NCBI GenBank assembly: GCA_023137125.1
Contig: JAGLPW010000009.1
Coordinates: forward strand, 1 to 59,114
Reading direction: 5' to 3'
From: Candidatus Cloacimonadota bacterium
GTDB lineage: Bacteria; Cloacimonadota; Cloacimonadia; Cloacimonadales; TCS61
DNA: 59,114 nucleotides
Numbering within the stretch: position 1 is the stretch's first letter; each line of letters opens with the position of its first letter. Position numbers and translations under genes: made by a program. The notes under the pieces are model-generated. The model made no database searches. It was not told where the DNA came from and saw only the letters and a list, made by a program, of their open reading frames with translations. Below, in pieces: positions 29,875 through 41,685 of the stretch.

Positions 29875-31689
29875 TCAACGACTGCAACCAAATCCCGCTA
29901 CAACATTAACGTCAAATTTATGGTATGGATCATCTGGATTATCTACTTCTACACCAAGATTATCAGACCATACCTCAACATCGAGTGTATATAAACCGGA
30001 ACCACCAGGTGCTGTTACAGTCCAGGTAGCAGTCTTTGGGGAATTCCAATTTACAGTTCCTACATTCTGGGGATTAGCACCTGATGTAATCGCAAATCCA
30101 GCTGGAAAAACCAAATTAGCCTGTACATTAGTCGCTGCTGTATGATCAACATCCTCCCTGTTATTAATGGATGCTGTCACTGTAAAGGTTGCTCCTGTTC
30201 CTATGATACCGTATGGGGAAGGAGTTACAGTAACCAGAAGAGGAGCAAGTCGAACCATATTCAAACAACCGACATTGTAAGTTATGACTATTGTATACCA
30301 AGGGCTCACATCTGCATCTGCAAGATTATGAGCATTGGCAAGATGCATGCCCTGTGCAAGATAGTGCAATAAACTTTCTTCATAATTCCATGCACACATA
30401 TAGTCATCAAATCCAATAAATACATCTCCTCCTTGACTAATAAATGTATCTTTAAAGTCAGATCCAGTCCCATCTTCACCGCTCTGACACACATCTAAGA
30501 GAACAAAACGTAAGTTATTAGCTGGAACTTCATCGGGTGTAAATGCCTGGGCATCTGCTGTTCCTTGATAGGCAATAGTCATCTGTTCTGCAGTTGCTGT
30601 AACATCCCCATGACCTTCAACAATAAAATATCTGCCGTTGGAAATTGCGTTACTTATGGTGGCTTCAGTAAAGCCAGCATTTGCATTTGTCCACTCAAAT
30701 GAACTAACATCGAACTTCATCATATCAAGATATGGAGACCAGATATTATTCAGATGCGACTGCATATGTGTAGGAATGTTAGTGGGCGAGTCAATTCCGA
30801 AAACTTCGGGAGCATGTGTATGGCACATAATACCCCCGTGAATTACGCCTGTTATGGCATCAATCCATATTTCAGTCACATGCTGCTCATTTCTGTAAAA
30901 CTTAAGAATCCAGCATAGAGCCTGTTTTTCACTCCATTCCCAAACTTGTTTTTGAAAAAAATTATTAGGATAAACAACAGCTAGACTACTATCTACAAGT
31001 TTAAGATCGCTTAATTCTTTCATAAATTCTTTCGTCCTGTTTGCCGCTTCTGAAGAATTAAGTTTTGGAGTGAGATCTACCAAAACTTTATGATGAACTT
31101 TGGAATACGATATAATATTTGCTTCTTCAGATGCATTTATTTCCATCATAATAAAATCGGGAATCACCCTAACCTCTTTTTCAATATGTCGCCATACGAA
31201 TCTCCACCTTTTCCATAGACCTAAAGAAACAACTTCAGCTTCTTCGAGCAAATAATTCTCAGGTATCGAAAGACTTTTACTTTTCAGGAAATCAAGGCAT
31301 CTGGTTTTAGCTTGATCTCCAGAAATTTTTACTTCTTTGGCTTCACTTATTTTTCTCGGGCAAAGTTTAACCATTTTCACTACTTCACTTGTTTCTGGAT
31401 CAACACCTACTACAATTTGAACACTGTCTTTATCGACACCCAATACATTAACAAAATGAGTATGACTAGATGTAACTCTAGGGTATGTAACATTTATAAT
31501 CTCGATAATCTCTCCAAATTCTATAGCTTTTTTAATAAGGCTGTCTTGCACTTCCGGTTTTATTTCAGATAACGCTCTCCATTTACCCTGTTGATCAATT
31601 CTTTGTTGACAACCAAATGCTATAAGAAGCAAACTAACTAAAAATACAAGAACGACTAACGAAATCTTAACACTTATCTTTCCTTTCAT
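29875..31689 (-). CDS. lipoprotein with caspase-like cysteine peptidase domain and C-terminal Ig-like (CARDB/DUF11-type) domain
   Basis: Likely ATG 31689 after GGAGGTGTAAA; LLLIAFGCQQ lipobox; GRYFIVEGHGDVT and RFVLLDVCQSGEDG His/Cys dyad; VTVTPSPYGIIGTGATFTVTASINN C-term domain. Confidence 0.7.
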   Translation of the reverse strand: MKGKISVKISLVVLVFLVSLLLIAFGCQQRIDQQGKWRALSEIKPEVQDSLIKKAIEFGEIIEIINVTYPRVTSSHTHFVNVLGVDKDSVQIVVGVDPETSEVVKMVKLCPRKISEAKEVKISGDQAKTRCLDFLKSKSLSIPENYLLEEAEVVSLGLWKRWRFVWRHIEKEVRVIPDFIMMEINASEEANIISYSKVHHKVLVDLTPKLNSSEAANRTKEFMKELSDLKLVDSSLAVVYPNNFFQKQVWEWSEKQALCWILKFYRNEQHVTEIWIDAITGVIHGGIMCHTHAPEVFGIDSPTNIPTHMQSHLNNIWSPYLDMMKFDVSSFEWTNANAGFTEATISNAISNGRYFIVEGHGDVTATAEQMTIAYQGTADAQAFTPDEVPANNLRFVLLDVCQSGEDGTGSDFKDTFISQGGDVFIGFDDYMCAWNYEESLLHYLAQGMHLANAHNLADADVSPWYTIVITYNVGCLNMVRLAPLLVTVTPSPYGIIGTGATFTVTASINNREDVDHTAATNVQANLVFPAGFAITSGANPQNVGTVNWNSPKTATWTVTAPGGSGLYTLDVEVWSDNLGVEVDNPDDPYHKFDVNVVAGFGCSR

Positions 31690-31947
31690 TTTACACCTCC
31701 GCAATTTGTTTTTAAAAAATTTATACGAACACTAATTTTAATATACTTATATTTTTACCAATGATAACGATTGGGTTAAGTTGCTGTCAACTTGGACCCT
31801 TGGTTAGGTTTGTACCTTTGAACACTATCTCATAAGACATGCTCCTTCAGCAGAACTACACAGACGTGACACATGACGAGACACGTATTTTCCTCTCCTT
31901 AGGTTTTGCAAAAAGCTATCTGGTCGAACAGATTGTCGGGAATAAAG

Positions 31948-32016
31948 TCACCAGTATTGATCAACACCTGGAGTAATCATAGATTCCGGATTTAAAAAAT
32001 CGTTAAATTTTGCCAT
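31948..32016 (-). CDS. very short ORF, possibly the start of a decayed gene
   Basis: AGGAGGAAAAATG then MAKFNDFLNPESMITPGVDQYW-stop. Confidence 0.25.
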   Translation of the reverse strand: MAKFNDFLNPESMITPGVDQYW

Positions 32017-32685
32017 TTTTCCTCCTATTTGATTGTTTTCATATTATACCATTTAACAATTTAAATGATATATATTTTAATTTGTAATTTGTAAGGTAAT
32101 CTTGGGTTTGATTTTGTTCTAATTGCGTTTTTTTAAAGTTGTTTATAAAGTTATATGGGAAGCTGATCCCGTTCATCGCTAAATAGAAATGATAATTATT
32201 ACTCATATAATCTTCCTACCTAAATGATGTTGAATATCTAATAATTTAGAAGATTAAGAATTCTTTGAGTACTTAATTTTTAGTTAATTCGCTATTTTTT
32301 TTTCCTTTCGTTACTTCTAACCTCTATTAATATATGTTATTAATACTTAAATTGTGACGAAACCGCTCAATAAATTTTATTTTTTTTTGTAATTTGGTTT
32401 GATTTATCTCCTAAACATCTATTTATTAATGATTTACCTCATTATGAATCAGATCAATTTTTTTATCTTTTTTTCAACTTAATAATTTTATTTAACTCTG
32501 CAGTTAATTCATGGTCTCCCATTTCCAGTTAATAAATTATGTAATAATTAATAATTTCAAATCAATTCTCTTTGTTAGGTAATTACGATTGATGTATTTT
32601 GAATTATCAAATAATAATATTCTTGACTTTTTATGATAATATTAGCTTCATAATTCAATAGAAAAATAAACATTAAGGAAAAACT

Positions 32686-32784
32686 ATGAACAAGTTAATA
32701 AAACGGATCAGAGAATTTATCATAAGCGAAAAGTATGAAATCACAAAATGGGCAAAAAAATTGATTATAGCAAATTCAAAATAG
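32686..32784 (+). CDS. 32-aa lysine-rich small ORF
   Basis: ATG 32686: MNKLIKRIREFIISEKYEITKWAKKLIIANSK; AGGAA upstream, TTGACT further upstream. Confidence 0.35.
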   Translation: MNKLIKRIREFIISEKYEITKWAKKLIIANSK

Positions 32785-32816
32785 AGTACTAATATTCATA
32801 CTGAGGGAGTGTTAAT

Positions 32817-33869
32817 ATGTCTCAGATAATAGGCCAAATAGATTCTCTAGCGGCATTATTGTCAAAATTGAGAGATAATAGAATCAATCACATTAATACA
32901 TTAGATGAAATAATCTCATTCCAAAATGATTTCCAAAATAAACTAAATAAAAGTAAAGATAAAGTTGAAAAAGCATTTGTTTCTGAAATTGAACAACTAA
33001 AACAAAGTATAATTACTTTAGAGACAACTTATAAAGGTAAACTATTAATAAGGGAAAGGGTATTAATCAAGGAAAAGAATGAGATTGATATTAATATAGA
33101 TCATTCTTCACAGAATTCTACTGATATTATTAGTGAATTTTTCAATTTCTTTAAGAGGCTAATTCTGAAATGTAGAAAATATCTTTTATCAAATTATTTT
33201 GATGCCGTAAAAAATCTTTCATACTTAGTTAATAAAATCCAAATTTCAATTAAAAAACATAGACTTCAATACTTTGAAAAAAACTTCAACAGCATTGTTG
33301 AAAAACGAAATTATAAAGAATCGAAAGAAATTGTTAAAATTAAATCAATTCTTGATGAGAATAATACTTTAATCCCAGGTGCTATAGGGGAGCAGAAGGC
33401 TGTTGATGAATTAAAGAAATTACCTGATTCATATGTTGTAATCAATAATTGCAAAATTGAATTTATCCCCCCAATATATTATAAAAAGAATGATCAAAAC
33501 ATTAAAAGAATTCAAGCTGATCATATTGTTGTAGGACCTTCTGGAGTTTTTCTTATTGAAACCAAAAATTGGAGTATGGACTCAATTAGAAATCTTGAAT
33601 TCAATTCTCCAGTTGAACAGATTAATAGAACAAATCATGCTTTATTTATTTACTTAAATAAAAGTAATACATCATTTAAACATAATTGGGGCTCAATTAA
33701 GATCTCTATTCGCAATATTATCTTAATGATAAACTCAAAACCAGAGCAAGAGTTCCAGTTTGTAAAAATACTCTCACTCAAAGAAATCTGTAACTACATA
33801 ACATATTTTAAACCGATATTTTCTAATAAACAGATTCATCAGTTAGTAAAACTTTTACAAAATAATTGA
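32817..33869 (+). CDS. NERD (nuclease-related) domain protein with coiled coil
   Basis: IPGAIGEQKAVDELKKLPDSYVVINNCKIEF...RIQADHIVVGPSGVFLIETKNWS. Confidence 0.9.
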   Translation: MSQIIGQIDSLAALLSKLRDNRINHINTLDEIISFQNDFQNKLNKSKDKVEKAFVSEIEQLKQSIITLETTYKGKLLIRERVLIKEKNEIDINIDHSSQNSTDIISEFFNFFKRLILKCRKYLLSNYFDAVKNLSYLVNKIQISIKKHRLQYFEKNFNSIVEKRNYKESKEIVKIKSILDENNTLIPGAIGEQKAVDELKKLPDSYVVINNCKIEFIPPIYYKKNDQNIKRIQADHIVVGPSGVFLIETKNWSMDSIRNLEFNSPVEQINRTNHALFIYLNKSNTSFKHNWGSIKISIRNIILMINSKPEQEFQFVKILSLKEICNYITYFKPIFSNKQIHQLVKLLQNN

Positions 33870-33935
33870 ACCAGTAAAAATTTATCTATTCTTGAAATAT
33901 TTTATGTTAAAATATAGCATTTATGTAACCATCTA

Positions 33936-34055
33936 AGACAGTATTCTCAACTAAATTCGAATAAAGTTCCAAACCTTACTGTATTAGAAAATGTAGCATT
34001 TCCAATAGGTAGCCTCTAAAGAAAGCAGAAAACTTTCTGAAATCAAAATGAAAGA
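33936..34055 (+). pseudogene. frameshifted fragment of an ABC-transporter ATPase
   Basis: Manual translation RQYSQLNSNKVPNLTVLENVAFPIGSL-stop, then a frameshift to LKKAENFLKSK; resembles the Q-loop-proximal region of LolD/MacB-type ATPases. Confidence 0.5.
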
Positions 34056-34664
34056 GATAGAAGATGAAATAAGTGATGTATTTATTAAAATACATTCAAT
34101 TCTACTTTAACTCTAAAGTTAATATTTTTCAACAGAACTATATATCACAGATTTATTAATATTTATTATTAGTTTTTTTTTAATGTGCTAAATGCTTGTA
34201 AATAATCTTATTAGGGGAATATTTATACTATTCTAACATAATGCACAAATTTTATTTTTAAGTGGTGTCGTCACAATTTGAAGATTTCTTACATATATAA
34301 TTAAAGGGACAACGATATCCAAAAAGGAACGAAAATTGATAAAAGAAAAAACGAAGAGTATTCATGAACTCTGTTTGGTTGATAGAAATAAAGCATTATT
34401 TTATTTTCTAAGCTTATGTCATCCTGAACCTCAATTTATCGGGGAAGGACAAAGAACTAAAAATGATATTTTAGTCTTTACAGAAAAAAACAACTTTGCA
34501 GTTTTAGAATATATATTTTGCTTTGATGATTGGCTTAGAATTAGAGAAATATTGAAAAGTGTATATACACTTCCAAATCGGGAGAATTCCTGAACATGTT
34601 CTGGAATACATTTATTGATACTAGAAGGTTATACTAAGGGAAAGATAAAACTTGGAGGAAAAAG

Positions 34665-36083
34665 ATGAAAAAAACAATTATTATCCTATTTATACTACTT
34701 TTACAATTAACATTAATATTTGCAGATTACAGAATTACCCGAGGACCGGATATCGGTGAAATATACTTTATTGGACCAACTGTAACCGAACCAGCAGCAA
34801 TCTATCACTCAATAGATTTCGGAGAAACTTCCACTTGTATGGATAGCGTTAATGAAGTAGAAAGTATTTGTGCAGATTTAACACTTGGTAGTTTGTATAA
34901 AGTAAGAATGCCTGATTGTTTGTATTATTCTGACAACTATGGGCAGGAAGAAAGTTGGATATTTAGGACTGCTGAGGGTTCTTATAAAATTTTCAGTGGT
35001 AGAAATGAAGGTGAGATTTTTAAGGGCGTTAGTATGGGAAGCAATGATTACGGTCAGAATTTTAACAATAATCAATGCTTAGGTCTTTTTGGTTTTCCAA
35101 TTATTCCTGAGATTGATAGTCAAGAATCTATAGCATACACGATAGTTAGTCAATACGGTATTCCTGATACTTTGTGGTTATTAATAACCTACGATAATTT
35201 TGAAACCCTTGAAATTCAAAATGTTTATAATAGAGATGAATTCCCAATCATAGATTTAAGCCGTGGAACAGAAAGTGGTGAATTATATTTTGTTACAAGT
35301 TCACCGCAAACAATATTTCATAGCACCGATTATGGATTAAACGGGCAATACATTAACGAATTCAATCTCGGACTTGATTATACTGATTTAGTAGGTGGAA
35401 GACAGGCAGGAGAAGTTTACGTATTAGTAACGTATAATGCACTTATGCACACAATAGAACACACTTACATTTTTCATTCAATAGACTATGGTAGAACTTT
35501 CACGGTTTATCATTCCTTCTCAAAAGGTGAGGAACCTCTAGTAGCTAACTTCTCTTCTTCATTAACAGAAGGAGAAGCACCTTTTACGGTGCAATTCAGT
35601 AATTATTCCGTTGGTGAGATTATATCTTATGAATGGGATTTTGATAATGATGGAATAATAGACTCAAACGAATTAGAACCTGAATTTACCTATCTGGATA
35701 CCGGTTATTATTCAGTAAAACTAATCATCCACGATCAGGATGATACTGATGAATTTCTGCGAGAAGATTTTATTCATGTAACAGACGGAAGTGGAGCAGA
35801 TAATTACGAGTTAGAAATTAGGAATTACAAATTGAATAATTATCCGAATCCTTTTAATCCTAATACAACGATTTCGTTTGAATTCAGCAACGAACAAAAC
35901 CAACAAAACGAACAATTGCAAATTGAGATTTATAACGTAAAAGGGCAAAAAGTAGATGAATTAGCAATTAACCATCAGCAGACAGCGGTTAGTTGGAATG
36001 CTGAAAGTATGCCATCAGGTATTTATTTGTATAGACTAAGTATTAAAGATTCACCAATAAATAAAATGCTTTTATTAAAATAA
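34665..36083 (+). CDS. secreted PKD-domain protein with T9SS C-terminal sorting domain
   Basis: Signal peptide; [58 protein letters not shown]...NKMLLLK. Confidence 0.88.
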   Translation: MKKTIIILFILLLQLTLIFADYRITRGPDIGEIYFIGPTVTEPAAIYHSIDFGETSTCMDSVNEVESICADLTLGSLYKVRMPDCLYYSDNYGQEESWIFRTAEGSYKIFSGRNEGEIFKGVSMGSNDYGQNFNNNQCLGLFGFPIIPEIDSQESIAYTIVSQYGIPDTLWLLITYDNFETLEIQNVYNRDEFPIIDLSRGTESGELYFVTSSPQTIFHSTDYGLNGQYINEFNLGLDYTDLVGGRQAGEVYVLVTYNALMHTIEHTYIFHSIDYGRTFTVYHSFSKGEEPLVANFSSSLTEGEAPFTVQFSNYSVGEIISYEWDFDNDGIIDSNELEPEFTYLDTGYYSVKLIIHDQDDTDEFLREDFIHVTDGSGADNYELEIRNYKLNNYPNPFNPNTTISFEFSNEQNQQNEQLQIEIYNVKGQKVDELAINHQQTAVSWNAESMPSGIYLYRLSIKDSPINKMLLLK

Positions 36084-36135
36084 ATGAGGAGGTCGTTTGC
36101 TATCGCAAGCCGACTCTTAAAAGGAGGAAACAAAG

Positions 36136-39100
36136 ATGAAAAAGATTAGTTTAGTATTAGTTGTATTGGTTGTTTTTGGGTTTTCTGCTTCGGCAGAAGA
36201 GTGGTTAAATTTTAATGAACGTGGAGAATCAGCACCAATTTATGATGTAACGAACTCCACAAGTTCTTTGGTGGAATTTGAACTGGAAATTCCGGGAATG
36301 GAAAGCAAAGAAATTGATACATTTAATCGGGTTAGAATTCTCGAACATACAAAAATGGACTCTATCGGTTTCCCCGAAGTTCCTGTAATTACTTACTTAA
36401 TTGCAATACCGGAATGTTATGATGTGAACCTTAATATTACTTTGTTAGATTCGGTTGTAATAGAAGATATGAACATTTATCCAGCCCCGGAATGGATCGA
36501 ACACAATAATGGTAATAACTCTTACATGGAAGAACAGTTCACGATAAATTATGCTGCCTATAATACAGACACTTTTTTCCCGGGATATACAGGAGAACTT
36601 GTAGAAAAGGGAGCTGTAAGAGCACAGCATTGTATTCGAGTAAAAATCTATCCTATTCAATTTAATCCTGTTCAGCAGCAGGTCATAGCATATTCACGTT
36701 TAAATATCGAAATGACCTTTGGTAACGCGATAGGTTCTGTAAATGAAGATGTAGGAATATTCAATGAGGTTTGTGGAAATGCAATGATCAATTATTATTC
36801 CAATGGCTTCAGCGCATCCATGAGTAGTGGAACAAGTAGGGAAGGAAGTTGGAGTTGGCTTGAACCTGCCGATCTCTCGGGTGAATATGTAAATCCTGAA
36901 TGTGATTACCTGATAATTACTCACGAGGATTTTTATACCAATGAAAACACCAGAACGGCTATTGAGAATCTCGCTATAAAAAGAGCAGATTATAATGGAT
37001 TTGATGTTGGAATTGTGAAATATGTAGATATAGTAAATAATATACAAGGTGAGTTTCCTGATATAAAAATGCGAAATCTAATAAGAAACACATATAATGA
37101 TGGACATGCTGACAATACATGGGATAGCAAACTCGGATATGTGTTATTATTTGGTGATGCCTTTTTTGGTGATGATATGTATGATGATTGTGTACCAACT
37201 CATCCATATCAAAATTATCCAGATACTCTAGGTTATGACATCTATTTCAGCCAATTAACTTTATCGGTGGGTGGTAATCCTGATTCATATCCAGATATTA
37301 TGATAGGCAGAATACCTGCTGATGAGGAGGATCATATAATAAATGCATGTACTAAAATTGTGGATTTTGAGCCCATTTTAATAGATGAAAATTATAATGG
37401 CTGGAAAGATAGAATGCTATTTATCAATACAGATTTTGAATTTCAAGCGAATCAAGGTTATGAAATGATTTCGCCATTCACAAATAGTTATGAGAACATA
37501 CTTCTAAGTTATCGATATCCCAATCAAAATCCACCTATTGGAATGTTCCAGCATACTGGTTATTCATATGATCCAACTGAGCCTCATGATGCAACATTAG
37601 AAAGTTATTATTCAAATGGAAATTTAATTGTAACTTATATGGGACATGGTGGATATTGGAAATTAGCGCCAGAACCTCCAACAATGTGGTGGGGTTTTAA
37701 TCAAATTGTAGATGATCCTGATTTTGAAGGCATTTTACCATTCATTATAAGTTCTTCATGTGATACTGGGCGTTTTCAAGGTATGACAAGACCAGACCAT
37801 TTACAAGAATATGAGACTTTTGCCGAGAAATTCTTATCATATCATAATAATAAGGGAGCAATTGCACTTATTGCAGCATCTCAGAAAAGTTATGCTTCAG
37901 CCTTTTTCGAGTATGTTCCTTATTTTTTTGAAGGCCTGAATAGTTCTTTATTTTTATGTGGTGAATTAAGCTTATTTGCGAAACTAAATACACCTTGGCC
38001 GCATTTTGCTACTCAATATAACTTGATAGGTGATCCAGCTACAAACATATATTTAGATACTGAGATTATTGATGACTGTGATTTAGTTTGCTGTCCAATA
38101 GAAATAGATATTGAAAACATTAACAATCAATATTTATGTGTAACAGCTGGAGTAAAGAACTTAAGTGAAGTAACTGTTAACAATGTCGAGGTTAAGTGTA
38201 TTCTAATAGATGAGTTTGATAATACAATAAGTGAGGATATTATAAATATTGGAACTATCGAAGGAATGCAAACAGGAAGTGCAATATTCAATTTCTCTAT
38301 CGAGACATCATATCCAACAACTTTTGCTGTTGAGATTATTGCAGATCCAGATAATCTTATACAAGAGAGAAGTGAAAACAATAACACAGTTGAATCAAAT
38401 TTCAGTTATTTCCGTGAACAAGATGGATACCCCGTACAAATTTATGAAGATTACAATATTCTCTCTGGACCCTATTCTTTGATTAAAGATCAATCTATAA
38501 TTATAGGTGGAAAAAAATATTCATCAGATGGGTCTATAATTTGGAATACTGGGATAGAGGTACGTGGTTCTTCAATTCCTGTTTATAATGAGGAGAGAAG
38601 CCGTTTTGATTATTTTATTCTTAATTATGAGGGTAACCGTATTTATAGAATTGATGGTAATGATGGTTCTATTATGAGTTTTTATGATTCTGGTGATTAT
38701 GTGATTACTTCTTATTGTCTTGGTGATTTAAATAATGATGGAGAATTTGAATTAATTTGTTTTGTTGTATACTCTGGTTTAAAGAAAATAATGATTTTCG
38801 ACTCTGAACTAATTATCCTTTTAGAGTATCCTGTAGATAATTATGTTTATGATTTTGCTATTGGAGATGGTGATAATAATGGGATAAATGAATTATATAC
38901 TATTTGTATTTTAAATAATAAAATAATATCTTATTCATTTAACGATCAGGAACTAATTGTTATCGCTGAACAAAATTTAAATCAGCCTGGCGAGAATATT
39001 TTTTTAGAAGATTTTGACAATAATGGAAGTTTGGATTGTGTAGTCTTAACTAATAATTCCGCAATCTTTTTTAATTGTCCTGATTTAACTCCTTTAACTT

Positions 39101-41475
39101 CAATGCCAACTGTAGCCTTAAATTCTAATTGCAATGCAGCAGCTTTGGGAGATGTTGATAATGACGGTATAACTGAGATTGTGTTGATTGAAGGAAGTGA
39201 TCAAGATCTGTATGTCACTAAAATTGATTTAGGTCAATATACTACAGCATTTTCGATTGATGATCATTATTATGGTATTTCTCCTTTCAAAATGTTGTTA
39301 TACGATTTTGATTCTGATTTACAAATGGATATAATAATTACTGATAAAGTTCAAACTTCATTTTTTAACTCTAATGGTGATTACATTTTTTCTACACCAT
39401 TATATCCAAACGAAGAGCATATCAGTGAGAATGTTATAAGAGATATTGATAATGACAATGACATTGAATTAATATTCCCTATAAATATTCAAGTAGAAGT
39501 TGGTACAAGCCCAAACCCATTAACGTATTTTAGTTGTATTCTTATGGTTGTTGATTTAATGTTTGAAACAAGCATTCATGGCAATATCTATCCCAATATG
39601 AACGAATTTATTAACAATATATATTCGCAACCGGTAGCTGGTCAGCTGTCTGAAAATACTGATTACTACTGGTCTGGATCTATTACATTACATGATGAAG
39701 TGATTTTACCTGCAACCAGCACGTTAACAATTTATCCAAGTACAGTCATCAATGCAAAAGAAAATAGTAAATTAACTGTTTATGGTGAATTAATTGTTAA
39801 TGGTATTGAAAATGAACCTGTGAAATTTATACCGATAATTCAAGGAGTATCACAAGATTATTGGCAAGGACTGGAATTCCCAGAAGGTAATGCAGAAGTT
39901 GAACTAAATCACATGGTTATCGAAAATGCTAATCTATATTCTGAAAGAGAATTAACGATAAATGGTGGTAGTTTTGAAAGTACTCCATTACTGCAAGACA
40001 GCCAAAGTTTATGGTTAACAGATGTAGATTTCAATAAATCACCAATAATAGCAAACTGTTACGAAATTATTCAATTATCAAAAATAATATCAATAGATAA
40101 CTGTAATATTACTAACACAATATTGCATTCAGGGATTGATATTACCGGTTATCCAAATGTTGATATTTCTAATAATATGATTAATAATTGCAATTCTGGT
40201 ATAAGATTATGGGAATGTGGTTTGGGACCTATCCATTCTATTTCAAATAATATGATACACAATAATTCTCAAAATTATGGTATTTTTATTTATCATTCTT
40301 ATATTGATATTCAAGGTTATAATACTATTAGTAATAATAGAATTGGTCTTTTCTTATCAAGAGATAGTAATTTCAATCTAATTGGATCAGAATATAGCCC
40401 TCATCAAATGATAAATGATAATGACGAACATGAAATAATATTTACATACGATAGTAGACCTGTTCAATTCTATTACAACAAGATCTATGATGAGAATCAT
40501 GAATACAGTTATGTAAAGTGCCTGGATACACCTCCTATATTTATACCGATCGATATTTCAAACAATTATTGGGGATATTCATTTAATCCAGAAACCGATT
40601 TGTCCCCATTAGAATTATTCATTTATCAACCGATGTGGGATCCAGGTTTTATAGAAGATCTTATCAATGGTTCAGAAACGGAAATGTATCTATTGGCAAA
40701 ACAACAAGAAGAAGATGAAAACTATTCTGCAGCCGAGTTAACCTACAAACAAATAATTTCGACATATCCTGAATCTAAGTATGCAAGAATTGCAGCAAAA
40801 GAGCTTCTTGCTCTAAAAGTCAAATCTGATCAGGATTTCATTGGTTTACAATTTTATTATGAAAATGAACCTAATATGCAATATGATGAAGAAATGATGA
40901 TGTTATCGGAATTCCTAATAACCTGCTGTAATGTTAAACTTGAAGAATTTCAACCTGCTATTGAATGGTTTGAGGAAATAATCCAGGATCCCCCATCTAC
41001 AGTAGATTCTGTTTTTGCAGTTATCGATGCCGGCTATACATATTTACTGATGGAGAATGTTGGTAGATCCATATGTGTTGGTAAGATTCCAGAATTAATG
41101 CCAGAGTCTCGTAAGCAACATGAAGAAAAAAGAGATCAGTTAATGAATATGCTGTTTGGTAATTTTGAACCTGATAATGAAATTCCTCCGATTCATAAAT
41201 TAGCTTTATATTCTAATTATCCGAATCCCTTTAATCCAAGCACAACAATTTCCTTTTCATTACCTAAAGAAAGCAAAATAGAATTGTCTGTCTACAATAT
41301 AAGGGGTCAAAAAGTTAAAACTCTGGTAAAGGACGATTTTGAGTCGGGTAAACATTCGGTAATTTGGTACGGAAAAGACAGTAACAAAAAGAAATGTAGT
41401 TCTGGTGTTTATTTCTATCAACTGAAAGTAGATGGGAAATCAAAAGCAATTAAGAAATGTTTACTGTTAAAATAG
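36136..41475 (+). CDS. gingipain-like (peptidase C25) protein with FG-GAP/beta-helix regions and T9SS C-terminal sorting domain
   Basis: 1779 aa; [17 protein letters not shown]...YVLLFGD...[11 protein letters not shown]...[12 protein letters not shown]...[14 protein letters not shown]-term [21 protein letters not shown]...KKCLLLK. Confidence 0.9.
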   Translation: MKKISLVLVVLVVFGFSASAEEWLNFNERGESAPIYDVTNSTSSLVEFELEIPGMESKEIDTFNRVRILEHTKMDSIGFPEVPVITYLIAIPECYDVNLNITLLDSVVIEDMNIYPAPEWIEHNNGNNSYMEEQFTINYAAYNTDTFFPGYTGELVEKGAVRAQHCIRVKIYPIQFNPVQQQVIAYSRLNIEMTFGNAIGSVNEDVGIFNEVCGNAMINYYSNGFSASMSSGTSREGSWSWLEPADLSGEYVNPECDYLIITHEDFYTNENTRTAIENLAIKRADYNGFDVGIVKYVDIVNNIQGEFPDIKMRNLIRNTYNDGHADNTWDSKLGYVLLFGDAFFGDDMYDDCVPTHPYQNYPDTLGYDIYFSQLTLSVGGNPDSYPDIMIGRIPADEEDHIINACTKIVDFEPILIDENYNGWKDRMLFINTDFEFQANQGYEMISPFTNSYENILLSYRYPNQNPPIGMFQHTGYSYDPTEPHDATLESYYSNGNLIVTYMGHGGYWKLAPEPPTMWWGFNQIVDDPDFEGILPFIISSSCDTGRFQGMTRPDHLQEYETFAEKFLSYHNNKGAIALIAASQKSYASAFFEYVPYFFEGLNSSLFLCGELSLFAKLNTPWPHFATQYNLIGDPATNIYLDTEIIDDCDLVCCPIEIDIENINNQYLCVTAGVKNLSEVTVNNVEVKCILIDEFDNTISEDIINIGTIEGMQTGSAIFNFSIETSYPTTFAVEIIADPDNLIQERSENNNTVESNFSYFREQDGYPVQIYEDYNILSGPYSLIKDQSIIIGGKKYSSDGSIIWNTGIEVRGSSIPVYNEERSRFDYFILNYEGNRIYRIDGNDGSIMSFYDSGDYVITSYCLGDLNNDGEFELICFVVYSGLKKIMIFDSELIILLEYPVDNYVYDFAIGDGDNNGINELYTICILNNKIISYSFNDQELIVIAEQNLNQPGENIFLEDFDNNGSLDCVVLTNNSAIFFNCPDLTPLTSMPTVALNSNCNAAALGDVDNDGITEIVLIEGSDQDLYVTKIDLGQYTTAFSIDDHYYGISPFKMLLYDFDSDLQMDIIITDKVQTSFFNSNGDYIFSTPLYPNEEHISENVIRDIDNDNDIELIFPINIQVEVGTSPNPLTYFSCILMVVDLMFETSIHGNIYPNMNEFINNIYSQPVAGQLSENTDYYWSGSITLHDEVILPATSTLTIYPSTVINAKENSKLTVYGELIVNGIENEPVKFIPIIQGVSQDYWQGLEFPEGNAEVELNHMVIENANLYSERELTINGGSFESTPLLQDSQSLWLTDVDFNKSPIIANCYEIIQLSKIISIDNCNITNTILHSGIDITGYPNVDISNNMINNCNSGIRLWECGLGPIHSISNNMIHNNSQNYGIFIYHSYIDIQGYNTISNNRIGLFLSRDSNFNLIGSEYSPHQMINDNDEHEIIFTYDSRPVQFYYNKIYDENHEYSYVKCLDTPPIFIPIDISNNYWGYSFNPETDLSPLELFIYQPMWDPGFIEDLINGSETEMYLLAKQQEEDENYSAAELTYKQIISTYPESKYARIAAKELLALKVKSDQDFIGLQFYYENEPNMQYDEEMMMLSEFLITCCNVKLEEFQPAIEWFEEIIQDPPSTVDSVFAVIDAGYTYLLMENVGRSICVGKIPELMPESRKQHEEKRDQLMNMLFGNFEPDNEIPPIHKLALYSNYPNPFNPSTTISFSLPKESKIELSVYNIRGQKVKTLVKDDFESGKHSVIWYGKDSNKKKCSSGVYFYQLKVDGKSKAIKKCLLLK

Positions 41476-41485
41476 CATCATATGA

Positions 41486-41520
41486 CCAGTCCGGGAGCAT
41501 TCTCGGACTGGTATTTTGCT
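41486..41520 (+). terminator. Rho-independent terminator
   Basis: CCAGTCCGggagcattctCGGACTGG followed by a T-rich stretch; same stem as 13736. Confidence 0.85.
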
Positions 41521-41644
41521 AAGAACGATTTGACTTACAAAAACCTACACATTCAGATTGAGAGAATAGCAAGAAGAACGTAGAATGATTGACCATAAAC
41601 CAATAAGTAACTTCGGTAGGTTCTTTAGCTAATAACTTGAGAAG

Positions 41645-41685
41645 ACGACAAATCCCTGAAACAATTCGTTTCAGAGGATTGTCGT
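41645..41685. repeat. long hairpin ACGACAAATCCCTGAAAC-AATTC-GTTTCAGAGGATTGTCGT
   Basis: CTGAAAC/GTTTCAG plus ACGACAA..TCC / GGA..TTGTCGT arms; start resembles dispersed GACAAATCCCTG repeat. Confidence 0.75.

Noticed and set aside
13885-32016. One single large transposon spanning 13.9 to about 32 kb
   Set aside because: A right end could not be located; the cargo operon and the reverse-strand cluster meet convergently with only 7 nt between them, so boundaries remain undefined.
34336-34593. 85-aa ORF MIKEKTKSIHELCLVDRNKALFYF...
   Set aside because: No recognisable domain and surrounded by decayed sequence (ABC-ATPase fragment); insufficient support as a gene.
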